NCBI RefSeq assembly: GCF_007004625.1
Contig: NZ_VIFV01000012.1
Span: forward strand, 1 to 64,000
Source: Planococcus salinarum
GTDB taxonomy: Bacteria; Bacillota; Bacilli; Bacillales_A; Planococcaceae
Direction: 5' to 3'
DNA: 64,000 nucleotides
Positions within the stretch are counted from its first letter, which is position 1. Each line of letters starts with the position of its first letter. Positions 8,499 through 18,616 of this stretch are shown here, in pieces. The notes beneath the pieces were generated by a model. That model did not search any database and was not told the origin of the DNA. It worked only from the letters and a program-made list of their open reading frames with translations. Both the position numbers and the translations under genes were made by a program.

Positions 8499-8539
8499 GG
8501 GGACAGGGGCTTCGTCTTAAGACAACGCCCCTGGCCCCT
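8499..8539 (-). terminator. GC-rich terminator of the SDR gene
   Basis: On the minus strand GGGGCCAGGGGC pairs with GCCCCTGTCCCC around a loop containing TTAAGAC, then TTTTTATGTTTTTA. It begins nine bases beyond the SDR stop. Confidence 0.8.
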
Positions 8540-8547
8540 AAATCCAC

Positions 8548-9297
8548 TTATTTTAATGAGTAGCCGCCATCTACGACTATTTCTGCACCGTTTATATAGG
8601 ATGCTTTGTCTGAAGCTAAGAATAGAACGACTTCTGCAATCTCACTTGGTTTTCCGTAACTTCCTCTAGGATGTCCCTGTGATTGTTTTTCATAATTCTC
8701 TTTTCCGCCATATGCGTTAATGGCCAGGTCGGTTTCTGTAGGGCCAGGGGATATGCAATTTACTCGGATTCCTTGGTTAGCAAAGCGAAGTGCCGTGCTT
8801 TGAGTCATCGCGACAACTGCTGCTTTGGTCCCGCTATAAGCTGGCAGCATCGGATTGACTTTATCGTTTCCAAGAATGGCTGCATTATTAATGATGACTC
8901 CATTTTTTTGCTTACTCATCACGGCTAAAGAATATTTCATGTAGAGAAAGATCGCTGTTTGATTGACGGCAATTAACTGATTCCAGTCATCCAGCTTTAC
9001 TCGAGACAATGGCCCCATTCCTGTAGACAGAATACCAGCATTGTTGAATAGAATATCAACATTATGCCCATCATTTTCAAGTGCTTTAAAAAAGCTTTCG
9101 ATTTCTTCCGCATTTTCGTTATGGACCTGGTAAAAATTTGCCTTCCCATTGCATTCACTCTCTACCTGAGAGCCTTTTTTACGGTCTCTTCCAGTAAAAT
9201 GAACGGTAGCCCCTTCTTTACAAAAGAAACGAACCACTTCCTTACCAATTCCATCCGTTCCACCATTAACAATCACTACTTTGTTTTCGAATATCAT
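8548..9297 (-). CDS. SDR-family oxidoreductase
   Basis: A classical short-chain dehydrogenase of 249 residues: the nucleotide-binding loop NGGTDGIGK (11-19), FNNAG, the YSGTK catalytic Tyr/Lys, and PGPTETD after the active site. The ATG at 9297 follows GGAGGGG; an upstream ATG at 9315 is before the ribosome site and is rejected. The catalytic Ser normally 13 residues before the Tyr is absent (the segment reads IINNAAILGNDK), so the activity may be altered. The substrate cannot be told from sequence. Single-gene unit with its own terminator; AT-rich like its left neighbours. Confidence 0.85.
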   Translation of the reverse strand: MIFENKVVIVNGGTDGIGKEVVRFFCKEGATVHFTGRDRKKGSQVESECNGKANFYQVHNENAEEIESFFKALENDGHNVDILFNNAGILSTGMGPLSRVKLDDWNQLIAVNQTAIFLYMKYSLAVMSKQKNGVIINNAAILGNDKVNPMLPAYSGTKAAVVAMTQSTALRFANQGIRVNCISPGPTETDLAINAYGGKENYEKQSQGHPRGSYGKPSEIAEVVLFLASDKASYINGAEIVVDGGYSLK

Positions 9298-9597
9298 GAG
9301 ATCCCCTCCGAACATAATAGTAAAGTCATAAAGTATGTATAATTAGTATATAACATTCGTATCACTGTAGGAAATCTGGGTACTCACCACTTAAGGGGAC
9401 ATGGACGTTATCTTATATGGAGGATTCGACCCCCGCTTCTCCCATCATTAGGTGTGAGCCGTTCATGTTTAGTTCGTTTAACGGTTACTTCCCAACCTTT
9501 TATATCAGAAGAAAGTTATTCTTACCATTTAATTGAGTCTAAATCCGAAATTCCATAAGTATAGTCCTGGCATTCCAAACTTCGCAAGGAGAGATCA
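9298..9597. other. Intergenic junction with tRNA-3'-end-like scrap
   Basis: No ORF. On the minus strand 9419-9437 reads GCGGGGGTCGAATCCTCC, close to the T-arm and start of the acceptor of a tRNA-Ser (GCGGGGGTTCGAATCC...), but one T of the TTCG is missing and no CCA or upstream cloverleaf is visible. It lies where base composition changes from AT-rich accessory DNA to core sequence, so it could be an old attachment-site remnant. Confidence 0.3.
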
Positions 9598-10107
9598 ATG
9601 ATGGCGGAAGAGTCCAAAATGAACAATGACATCCAAGTAATCTTCGACTCCGAAAGATGCTACACAAGACGTTTTGCCGAAAGCGATCTGAATGCTTTTG
9701 TCGAATACCGCAACAATGAGGAATGGATGAAATACCAATTTTTTAAAGAGCTATCGCGGGAAGAATATGAAGAGATCCTATTGAAGGAAGCGACCGTGGA
9801 AAGCGGAGCGCAATTTGCGATTATCAGGAAGGCGGACCAGAGCCTCCTTGGTGATGTCTTCATTAAAAAAGAACATGATACTTTCTGGATCGGCTATACC
9901 GTCAGCCCGTCCTTTAAAAGACAGGGTTATGCCTATGAAATAACGCGGGCAATGATCCAGTGGATACAGCAGCAAGGCGAATTTAAAATTATGGCCGGCG
10001 CTGTACCGGAAAATGTTGCATCGGTTCGGTTGCTGGAGAAATTGGGGTTTGCACAGGTGGATGAAGAGAACGGCGAATTGATTTTTTTATTGCATCACAG
10101 TTCATAA
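9598..10107 (+). CDS. GNAT-family N-acetyltransferase
   Basis: A 169-residue GCN5-related acetyltransferase of the RimJ/RimL-like type, using acetyl-CoA. The early RRFAESDLNAFVEYR strand-helix, the acceptor region FWIGYTVSPSFKRQGYAYE with the RxxGxA-type pyrophosphate loop (RQGYAYE), and the late ENVASVRLLEKLGF are the usual signatures. AAGGAGAG precedes two adjacent ATGs (9598 and 9601); either may be used. First of three same-direction genes (9598-11092) with short gaps. The substrate is unknown. Confidence 0.85.
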   Translation: MMAEESKMNNDIQVIFDSERCYTRRFAESDLNAFVEYRNNEEWMKYQFFKELSREEYEEILLKEATVESGAQFAIIRKADQSLLGDVFIKKEHDTFWIGYTVSPSFKRQGYAYEITRAMIQWIQQQGEFKIMAGAVPENVASVRLLEKLGFAQVDEENGELIFLLHHSS

Positions 10108-10137
10108 GGTACCATACAGGCGAGGGAGTGAGTGAAC

Positions 10138-10599
10138 ATGGCTTTTAAAGAAAGCGTTTATATTGATGCACCCGTTGAAACCGTATTCGATATCACCACG
10201 GATTTTGAACAGTCTCCATTGATCATGGAGACTGTCGTTAAAACGGAAAAGTTAACGGAAGGGCCGATGCAGGCGGGGACCGAGGTTAAGGAAGTGCGAA
10301 ACGTCAGAGGAAGAGAAATCGAAACCGTGCTGGTTGTCGCTGAATACGTTCCGCATCAAACCTATACGGTGAAGAGTGACAGTGCCGGCATGACCGTTGT
10401 ATACCGGTACGAGTTCGCCGCAAAAGAAGGCGGCACGACCATCGATTTTACCGGCTCCATCCAGTCCAAAGGGTTGAAAAACGCTCTTATTAAACCGTTG
10501 TTCGAACGGATCCTGAAAAAAGAAGACAAAGATCATTTGGTGAAATTAAAGGACTATATTGAACAACAGGAGACTGATCGATTTCCTATGAAACGGTAG
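10138..10599 (+). CDS. SRPBCC-family (START/Bet v1-like) protein
   Basis: A 153-residue protein with the SRPBCC opening KESVYIDAPVETVFDITTDF, alternating strands, and a long C-terminal helix (LFERILKKEDKDHLVKLKDY). The fold makes a hydrophobic ligand cavity; function is not assigned for this branch. The ATG at 10138 follows GAGGGAGTGA; the GTG six bases earlier lies in the ribosome site. It is 30 bases after the GNAT gene and 13 bases before the deaminase gene, so likely an operon. Confidence 0.8.
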   Translation: MAFKESVYIDAPVETVFDITTDFEQSPLIMETVVKTEKLTEGPMQAGTEVKEVRNVRGREIETVLVVAEYVPHQTYTVKSDSAGMTVVYRYEFAAKEGGTTIDFTGSIQSKGLKNALIKPLFERILKKEDKDHLVKLKDYIEQQETDRFPMKR

Positions 10600-10612
10600 A
10601 GGAGGACCAAAA

Positions 10613-11092
10613 ATGATCAGCGAAACGGACCTGCAGTATTTACGGCGATGTGTGGAATTGGCGGAAACGGCTTTGGAGAAGGGCGATGAGCCGTTTGGAT
10701 CTATCCTTGTGTCAGCCGCCGGAGATATGCTGTTTGAAGACCATAACCACGTGGCGGGCGGCGACCATACGCAGCATCCCGAGTTTGCGATAGCACGCTG
10801 GGCGGCAAACAACCTGACACCGGAAGAAAGAAGCAAGGCGACGGTTTATACATCTGGCGAACATTGTCCGATGTGTGCGGCGGCTCACGGCTGGGTCGGC
10901 TTGGGGCGGATCGTCTACGCCAGTTCATCGGAGCAATTGTCCGGGTGGATGAGTGAATTGGGTGCGCCGCCCGCGCGAGTCCGCAATTTGGCCATTGGAG
11001 ATGTCATCGTGGATGCCCAAGTGGATGGCCCTGTTCCGGAACTCGCGGAGCGGGTCCATCAGCTCCACCGGCGGTTGCATGCAACGAAATAA
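10613..11092 (+). CDS. Nucleoside deaminase, CDA-fold
   Basis: A 159-residue zinc-dependent deaminase. The expected HxE and CxxC zinc motifs are present as HPEFA and EHCPMC, with GDEPFGSILV near the N-terminus as in guanine/tRNA-adenosine-type deaminases. The usual PCxxC has H in place of the P before the first Cys, and HAE is HPE, so this is a variant subgroup; guanine, cytosine and adenosine substrates remain possible. AGGAGG lies before the ATG. Last gene of the GNAT-SRPBCC-deaminase unit. Confidence 0.8.
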   Translation: MISETDLQYLRRCVELAETALEKGDEPFGSILVSAAGDMLFEDHNHVAGGDHTQHPEFAIARWAANNLTPEERSKATVYTSGEHCPMCAAAHGWVGLGRIVYASSSEQLSGWMSELGAPPARVRNLAIGDVIVDAQVDGPVPELAERVHQLHRRLHATK

Positions 11093-11191
11093 TAAATAAT
11101 GAACTTGGAGTGCACTGTACCACGATATGAGCACTTTTCTTACTGCTTCGCACGGTACTAGAATGCGCTCACGTTGAGAGATATTTCTAAA

Positions 11192-11383
11192 GATATGGAG
11201 CAAAACAGCGAAGACTCCATGGGGACCAAGCGAAGTGCCGAGATCCACTCGGACGAAGTCCGCAGTTAGCTCGGCGCGAGCCAAGCGTGGCCGAAGATCT
11301 TTCGGCCGGCGCTTTGCGACGAAGCTAGCGCAGCGATGCAGGAGCAGAGGTTTCAGGAAAGCGCAGCTGTTTTGCGAAATATC
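11192..11383 (+). repeat. ~192-bp element with terminal inverted repeats, copy 1
   Basis: The ends are GATATGGAGCAAAACAGC (11192-11209) and the complement of GATATTTCGCAAAACAGC (11366-11383). The interior contains smaller hairpins such as CCGAGATCCACTCGG and GGCCGAAGATCTTTCGGCC, and the landmark TTTGCGACGAAGCTAGCGCA. A second full copy is at 37963-38161. No ORF of note. Confidence 0.85.
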
Positions 11384-11442
11384 GATTATTATAAATTATT
11401 AATTCAACTCATATCACTTCAGTCATCCACCCCAAATAGTTG

Positions 11443-11493
11443 TTATACTAAAAGAGCACCGAAAGCTGATTTGGCTTTGGATGCTCTTTTTTT
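11443..11493 (+). terminator. Promoter-proximal hairpin before DUF4317 gene
   Basis: A TATACT box (11443-11448) is followed at once by a hairpin (AAAGAGCA...CGAAAGC pairing with GCTTTGG...TGCTCTTT) and seven T residues. Either this ends the upstream operon or it is an attenuator just inside the DUF4317 transcript. Confidence 0.65.
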
Positions 11494-11536
11494 GCAGACA
11501 GCACGGATTTAAACAGCCAGGGAGTTGGAATCAGAA

Positions 11537-12730
11537 ATGAACAAAAAAGATATAGCAGAGATTCGCAAACAATTTAAGATGGAAACGGATTTACTCAAAA
11601 TCGCAGACATTTATAACGTATACATCCAAAAGGAAAGCAGTGAGATCTTCCATGAAGAGAGCCGCGCGTTTTCACTTTTGGACCGGGAACAGCAGGAGCT
11701 GTTTCTCGCCAATTTCAAAAAGGTGTTGGGCGGAAAGCTCGACCAAAAATTGTTTGAAGTGAAGTTCCAGCCGCAGGAAGAGGGGCAGGCGGACCATACG
11801 CAGCATCTCCTGTACGAAGGACTTCAGACAGAAGATAAAGCCGAATGGAATGAACACATGCAAGGCATCGCCTTGAAAATGGTGCAGGAAAAACAGTACG
11901 AGAAAGACATGGTCGTCACTTTTATTCGCGGGACTTATTTTAAAACGACGAAGCGTGAGCCGGGTGAAACGGAAATCGATATGCGCGATGAAGTGTACAC
12001 GACGCCGTTCATCCTGTGCAGCATGAACACGACCGAATTGCCGAAAAGTTCGCTGGTGTTTGATTTTGTGGAGAAAGAGTATAAGTCGAACCTGGTGACC
12101 GACCCCGTCATTAAACTGACGTCGCCGATCGGCGGCTTCCTGTTCCCGAGCTTCACGGACAACGCGGCGGACATCCATCACCTCCTGTATTCGGCAAGCA
12201 AAGCGAATAAACCGGATTTCCAGTTTATCGAGAATGTGCTGAACGGTGATGAAATCGTCACCGCCGAAGAAGACAAGGCAGTGTTTGAGGAAATTGTCAA
12301 AGTGCTGATCGGGGAAGAAGTCAATTCGAAAACGCTCGCCGGCATGTACGACGAGATCAACAGCATGCTCGTGGTGGATGAAGAATACGACGAAGAAGAA
12401 GAAGGTACGCCCGTTTTGGATAAGAAGGAAGTCGAACGCGTGCTGAAAGCGAGCGGCGTCAAAGATGTGACGGCGGACAAAGTGGAGCGGGCATTTCAGC
12501 AAGTGGTGGAAGACACCAATTATGAGATGAAAGCCAGCCACATCATTCCGAGTTATGCGTCCAAATCGATCAAAATCAGCACGAAAGTGGCGGACATCAA
12601 GATCAGCCCGCAAGACTTACGTTACGTCAAAGAGGTCAATTACAACGGCAAACGCTGCCTGCTGATCGAAGTGGAAGAAGACACGATGATTGAAGGGTTC
12701 AAGCTGATTGCGGAAGAAGAGCTGGAGTAG
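11537..12730 (+). CDS. DUF4317 domain-containing protein
   Basis: A 397-residue cytoplasmic protein. MNKKDIAEIRKQFKMETDLL, ADIYNVYIQKESSEIFHEES and LLDREQQELFLANFKKVLGG are typical of DUF4317, a family common in Firmicutes with no assigned function. The ATG at 11537 is 12 bases after GGGAG; the TTG at 11525 touches the ribosome site and is rejected. It is monocistronic, with a hairpin in its leader and a strong terminator after it. The acidic stretch EEYDEEEEG (about residues 278-288) marks a linker between the N- and C-terminal halves. Confidence 0.85.
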   Translation: MNKKDIAEIRKQFKMETDLLKIADIYNVYIQKESSEIFHEESRAFSLLDREQQELFLANFKKVLGGKLDQKLFEVKFQPQEEGQADHTQHLLYEGLQTEDKAEWNEHMQGIALKMVQEKQYEKDMVVTFIRGTYFKTTKREPGETEIDMRDEVYTTPFILCSMNTTELPKSSLVFDFVEKEYKSNLVTDPVIKLTSPIGGFLFPSFTDNAADIHHLLYSASKANKPDFQFIENVLNGDEIVTAEEDKAVFEEIVKVLIGEEVNSKTLAGMYDEINSMLVVDEEYDEEEEGTPVLDKKEVERVLKASGVKDVTADKVERAFQQVVEDTNYEMKASHIIPSYASKSIKISTKVADIKISPQDLRYVKEVNYNGKRCLLIEVEEDTMIEGFKLIAEEELE

Positions 12731-12746
12731 TTTTAAGAATAAGAAC

Positions 12747-12783
12747 AAGCCGGAATCGCAAACTTGCGCATTCCGGCTTTTTT
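12747..12783 (+). terminator. Terminator of the DUF4317 gene
   Basis: AAGCCGGAAT pairs with ATTCCGGCTT, loop CGCAAACTTGCGC, then a T run. Confidence 0.92.
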
Positions 12784-12792
12784 CATGCTTTT

Positions 12793-12909
12793 TTAAATTG
12801 AACCACTCACCCGCCCATCATCATCCCACTTGCCGTACATCTTATTCTCATGCGTGTTGCTGATGAACTTATCCAGGCTTTTAGTGAAAATTTCCGGATT
12901 GTAATCCTT
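12793..12909 (-). pseudogene. Short C-terminal gene remnant
   Basis: A 38-codon minus-strand frame (KDYNPEIFTKSLDKFIS..., ending GSI-stop) with protein-like composition but no start codon: a TGA stop precedes it at 12910-12912. It looks like the end of a decayed gene of unknown family. The rest of 12910-13080 holds nothing apart from the ribosome site of the next gene. Confidence 0.35.
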
Positions 12910-13080
12910 TCATAAATCTTTTCAATTGTGAATCGGCGGCTGTTAACCGAGAGAGAATATACTTTAATTTATTTGATAATTCTGATAACTTACAAGAGAG
13001 AAAGGGAATGAGAAATATTAGAATAAATGGAAGATGCCGCTGACGGATAACGCGATACCGAAAGAAAGGAGGAAGAAACC

Positions 13081-13722
13081 ATGGTAAGAGAAGAACGATT
13101 ACGCAAAGAGCGTGAGGTGAATCCGTTTACGGATATTTGGCTGCGCACGCGTGAAACCGTCCGCTTCGTCATTGAGCGCAAATCCACCAAATACATCATT
13201 TTGCTTATTGTCTTGACGGGCTTTGCATCCGGCCTTGTCGGTCTCATGAACACCCGAAGCGCCGACAGGGAACCGTGGGCAGCTGTTCTGCAGGCACTGA
13301 TTACGGGCCCGATCGGCAGTGCTTTCGGTTATTTCATTGGCGCAGCCATATTGGTGCTGGTCGGTCGGCTTTTCAAGGGCACGGCGACCTATCCTGAAAT
13401 GTTCAAGGCGCTTGTCACTGCACAGATTCCGCAAATTTGGCTCCTGCCGCTGCTTATCATCTGGGCGTTTGCCTCACCGGCCACTTTTTTTGCAGACCGC
13501 ATGGATGTGGCGGGTAATCCGATTGTAGTCATCATGTCTCTTGTGATGGCGGTCGTTTCCATTTGGACATTCGTCATCGTCTGCAAAGCGGTGGGCGAAG
13601 CGCACGGAGTCTCGTCCTGGAAAGGATTTTTCATCGTTCTTATACCCGGCGTCATTATCACGATCTTTGTTGTTATTATCATCTTTGTCCTGTTCGCCTC
13701 GTTCTTTGGCCAGTTCAATTAG
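13081..13722 (+). CDS. YIP1-family membrane protein
   Basis: A 213-residue membrane protein. A basic cytoplasmic N-terminus (~35 residues, with NPFTDIWLRTRETVRFVIE) precedes about five membrane spans: near residues 38-56, 75-98, 115-133, 142-165 and 185-210. The layout and the GPIGSAFGYFIGAAILVLVG span fit the bacterial YIP1 family, whose function is unknown. AAAGGAGG precedes the ATG. Single gene with a terminator downstream. Confidence 0.8.
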   Translation: MVREERLRKEREVNPFTDIWLRTRETVRFVIERKSTKYIILLIVLTGFASGLVGLMNTRSADREPWAAVLQALITGPIGSAFGYFIGAAILVLVGRLFKGTATYPEMFKALVTAQIPQIWLLPLLIIWAFASPATFFADRMDVAGNPIVVIMSLVMAVVSIWTFVIVCKAVGEAHGVSSWKGFFIVLIPGVIITIFVVIIIFVLFASFFGQFN

Positions 13723-13748
13723 GAAGCCAGCCTGTGTGCCGAACCTCT

Positions 13749-13792
13749 GAAGGAGCGTGTTCCCGCAGTTGGCTGCTGGAATGCGCTCCTTT
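13749..13792 (+). terminator. Terminator after YIP1 gene
   Basis: AAGGAGCG...TTCC pairs with GGAA...CGCTCCTT around a 14-base loop, with a short T tract. Confidence 0.6.
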
Positions 13793-13855
13793 ACAATCCC
13801 GTTCTGTATTCGGGCGCCAATTAAAAAGATTTGTCTTCAATCCCAACCTTATTAC

Positions 13856-13906
13856 TGTTCAGTGCATCTCTAGTTTAGTATAATTCTAATGTAAGAATTA
13901 TTATAT
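13856..13906 (+). promoter_or_regulatory. katG promoter with PerR-like box
   Basis: A perfect -10 (TATAAT, 13879-13884) lies 17 bases after a weak -35. Just downstream, TAAGAATTATTATAT (13892-13906) matches 11 of the 14 fixed positions of the PerR consensus TTATAATnATTATAA. In Bacilli PerR represses katA/ahpC-type peroxide genes, so peroxide-inducible control of katG is likely. Based on pattern matching only. Confidence 0.6.
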
Positions 13907-13980
13907 GCCATCAGCTATGAATGGCAACAATAGTTTCAGATAATAGTTTACTATTTTCATTATCAAATAGGAGGTTTTAA

Positions 13981-16245
<2,265 letters not shown>

Positions 16246-16273
16246 ATAAGAGATCCTGACCAGGATCCATTTG

Positions 16274-16306
16274 CCGCAAGCACTCTCAGTGCTTGCGGTT
16301 TTTTTT
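16274..16306 (+). terminator. Terminator of katG
   Basis: CCGCAAGCACT pairs with AGTGCTTGCGG around a 3-base loop, then eight T residues. Confidence 0.95.
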
Positions 16307-16333
16307 GTGTGCATTTCAATAGGATTATGGTAG

Positions 16334-16355
16334 TATTCAACTATATAGTTGAATA
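16334..16355 (+). promoter_or_regulatory. Palindromic operator of the ArsR-type regulator
   Basis: A perfect 22-bp palindrome with half-site TATTCAACTAT, ending 16 bases before the start of the ArsR-rhodanese gene. It has the size and form of ArsR/SmtB operators and overlaps the expected promoter/leader, so autorepression is likely. Confidence 0.75.
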
Positions 16356-16371
16356 GAAGGGGTGTGTGGAA

Positions 16372-17019
16372 ATGGACTCACGGGAATTCAAAGACTTTGT
16401 TTACGGAGAGTTTGCCCGCATCGGCAAAACTTTATCCAGTCCGAAACGGATTGAATTGTTGGATCTGCTGACGCAGGGGCCGAAATCGGTGGAGTTGCTT
16501 GCGTTGGAAACAAAGATGGGGACAGCGAACACTTCAAAACACCTGCAGGCATTGCTGGATGCGGAATTGGTGTCATTCTCCAAAGAGAAGAATTATGTGA
16601 TTTATGAACTGGCCGGTGACGAAGTGATGCAGCTGGTGCTGGCGTTGCGCAGGACTGCAGAAGAACGGATTGCCGATATTAATATTGTCAGGAATGATTT
16701 CATCTTAAAAAATAATGATTTTGACAGTATCCGGCTGAAGGATCTGGCAGAAAAGATAAAAGAGGGCTCCCTCACGTTACTTGATGTGCGGCCCATTGAT
16801 GAGTATGCGGCCGATCATCTTCCGAGCGCTGTATCCATGCCGCTTTCAGAAATCGAAACACGGTTGGATTCATTGCCGAAGGACAAAGAAGTCGTGGCCT
16901 ATTGCCGTGGCCCGTATTGTGTCTATGCCACGGAAGCGGTGGAACTTTTGCGCGCCAGAGGCTACAGGGCTTCGCTGCTGGAAGCTGGTGTAAATGAATG
17001 GAAACAGATGGAGGGATAA
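16372..17019 (+). CDS. ArsR-family regulator fused to a rhodanese domain
   Basis: A 215-residue fusion. Residues ~5-95 are a winged helix of ArsR type (TLSSPKRIELLDLL, TANTSKHLQALLDAELV). Residues ~115-210 are a rhodanese domain (LLDVRPIDEYAADHLPSA, active-site loop CRGPYC). Rhodaneses carry sulfane sulfur on the first loop Cys, so the protein probably senses a sulfur or electrophile signal and releases DNA. The ATG at 16372 follows AAGGGG; the GTG at 16366 is less well placed. A 22-bp palindrome lies just upstream, and the MFS gene follows after 48 bases, so it likely controls both. Confidence 0.88.
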   Translation: MDSREFKDFVYGEFARIGKTLSSPKRIELLDLLTQGPKSVELLALETKMGTANTSKHLQALLDAELVSFSKEKNYVIYELAGDEVMQLVLALRRTAEERIADINIVRNDFILKNNDFDSIRLKDLAEKIKEGSLTLLDVRPIDEYAADHLPSAVSMPLSEIETRLDSLPKDKEVVAYCRGPYCVYATEAVELLRARGYRASLLEAGVNEWKQMEG

Positions 17020-17067
17020 CGGCGGGTACCGGTTTTATTCCCATAAATTTTAAACGGAGGTGAAAGG

Positions 17068-18312
17068 ATGAAGCAGACCGAGATAGGCATCAGGGAAAAC
17101 CGGCTTCAATTCATTTTGCTGGTCGTGACCAACTTGTTTGTCGGGGCGATGGTCGGGATAGAGCGGACGGTTCTGCCGATCCTGGGGGAAGAGCAATTCG
17201 GATTGGCTTCCACAAGTGCGGCGCTGTCCTTCATCATCAGTTTTGGTTTTTCCAAAGCGATCGTGAATTATTTCGCCGGGCAGGTGGCTGATAAATTTGG
17301 CCGGAAGCGGGTCCTGTTGAGCGGTTGGATCATCGGTTTGTTTGTGCCCATATTGATCATTTTCGCCCACGAATGGTGGGTGATCGTTGTGGCCAACATT
17401 CTGCTCGGGATCAACCAGGGCTTGACGTGGTCCATGACCGTCAACATGAAAATCGATCTGTCCCGCGCCAACCAGCGGGGCACGGCCGTCGGCTTGAATG
17501 AATTTGCCGGGTATTCCGGGGTGGCGATACTCGCTGCGGTTTCCGGCTATGTGGCGACCTCTTATTCACTTCGGCCCGAACCGTTTTATATCGGCATCGG
17601 CATTGTCATTGTCGGCATCGTTTTGACGCTGCTGGTAAAAGATACGGATCAGCATTTGAAGGTCCAGATCAGTAACGTCGCCGATGCCGCCAAGCCCAAA
17701 GAAACAATCTCGGCAAAAGAAATCTTCAAACTGACGACGTGGAAAGACAAGAACCTTTCCGCCATCAGTATCGCGGGATTGTCCACCAACCTGAAAGACG
17801 GCATGGCGTGGGGACTATTTCCGATTTACTTCATGACGGTCGGCTTGAGTGTCGGCCAGACAGGAATCGTTGTGGCGCTGTATCCGGCAGCATGGGGCTT
17901 TTTTCAGCTGTTCACGGGTGTGCTCAGTGACAAAATCGGCAGGAAAAAGCTGATTGTTTACGGAATGTGGACCCAGGCTGCGGCATTGTGGTTTATTTTG
18001 ATGGTCGACAGTTTTTCCATGTGGATTACAGGGGCGATTATTTTGGGCCTTGGCACCGCGATGGTTTACCCGACATTGCAGGCGGCAATCGGCGATGTGG
18101 TGTCGCCGACCTGGCGCGCGTCTTCCATGGGTGTCTACCGTTTCTGGCGGGACAGCGGCTATGCGTTCGGCGCCCTGTTTGCAGGAATAATCGCGGACTT
18201 GATCAGCGTTACATGGGCGATAGGGTTGGTGGCGTTGCTGCCGTTTATCGCCGGCCTGATTGCCCGTCTGCGTCTGGATGAGACCCTGAAAATTAAAGCC
18301 GAAACCAAATGA
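17068..18312 (+). CDS. MFS transporter downstream of the ArsR-rhodanese gene
   Basis: A 414-residue major facilitator with 12 predicted spans, the family loop GQVADKFGRKR between spans 2 and 3, and a matching DKIGRKK in the second half. GGAGGTGAAAGG directly precedes the ATG. It lies 48 bases after the ArsR-rhodanese regulator on the same strand and without an intervening terminator, so it is probably the regulator's target and exports or imports whatever that regulator senses. The substrate cannot be read from sequence. A weak hairpin (CTGCTTTTCGTAAGCAG, 18321-18337) follows the stop. Confidence 0.85.
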   Translation: MKQTEIGIRENRLQFILLVVTNLFVGAMVGIERTVLPILGEEQFGLASTSAALSFIISFGFSKAIVNYFAGQVADKFGRKRVLLSGWIIGLFVPILIIFAHEWWVIVVANILLGINQGLTWSMTVNMKIDLSRANQRGTAVGLNEFAGYSGVAILAAVSGYVATSYSLRPEPFYIGIGIVIVGIVLTLLVKDTDQHLKVQISNVADAAKPKETISAKEIFKLTTWKDKNLSAISIAGLSTNLKDGMAWGLFPIYFMTVGLSVGQTGIVVALYPAAWGFFQLFTGVLSDKIGRKKLIVYGMWTQAAALWFILMVDSFSMWITGAIILGLGTAMVYPTLQAAIGDVVSPTWRASSMGVYRFWRDSGYAFGALFAGIIADLISVTWAIGLVALLPFIAGLIARLRLDETLKIKAETK

Positions 18313-18616
18313 TTTTCCCCGACTGCTTTTTCGTAAGCAGGTTTTCGGCATGATCTTTATCAGAAACGGAGTAATTAATTGACCCGGTGAACCAGCATAA
18401 CTCTTAAACCCTATAAAATAGGCAGGTTTTCTTTATTGCAGCATGGAAATGGTATATAATTATCATTTAGAAGTAGAACTATTTACTTTACAGCAAGTGC
18501 CAATAGATTTTACGAAAAACTGAGGCAAAGAGATGAGTTCCGGAAGTCCTGCTTAATTTTGAACGGGCAGGACGGACGGCATTTTTTTGCAAATATATGG
18601 GATAAGGACGGGTATA

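Noticed and set aside
9416-9447. A functional tRNA or tmRNA
   Set aside because: Only a T-arm-like end is seen; there is no cloverleaf, CCA or tag sequence.
11672-12613. 313-codon minus-strand ORF inside the DUF4317 gene
   Set aside because: It is antisense to a clear family member, is rich in H, F and R as expected from a complement, and has no ribosome site.
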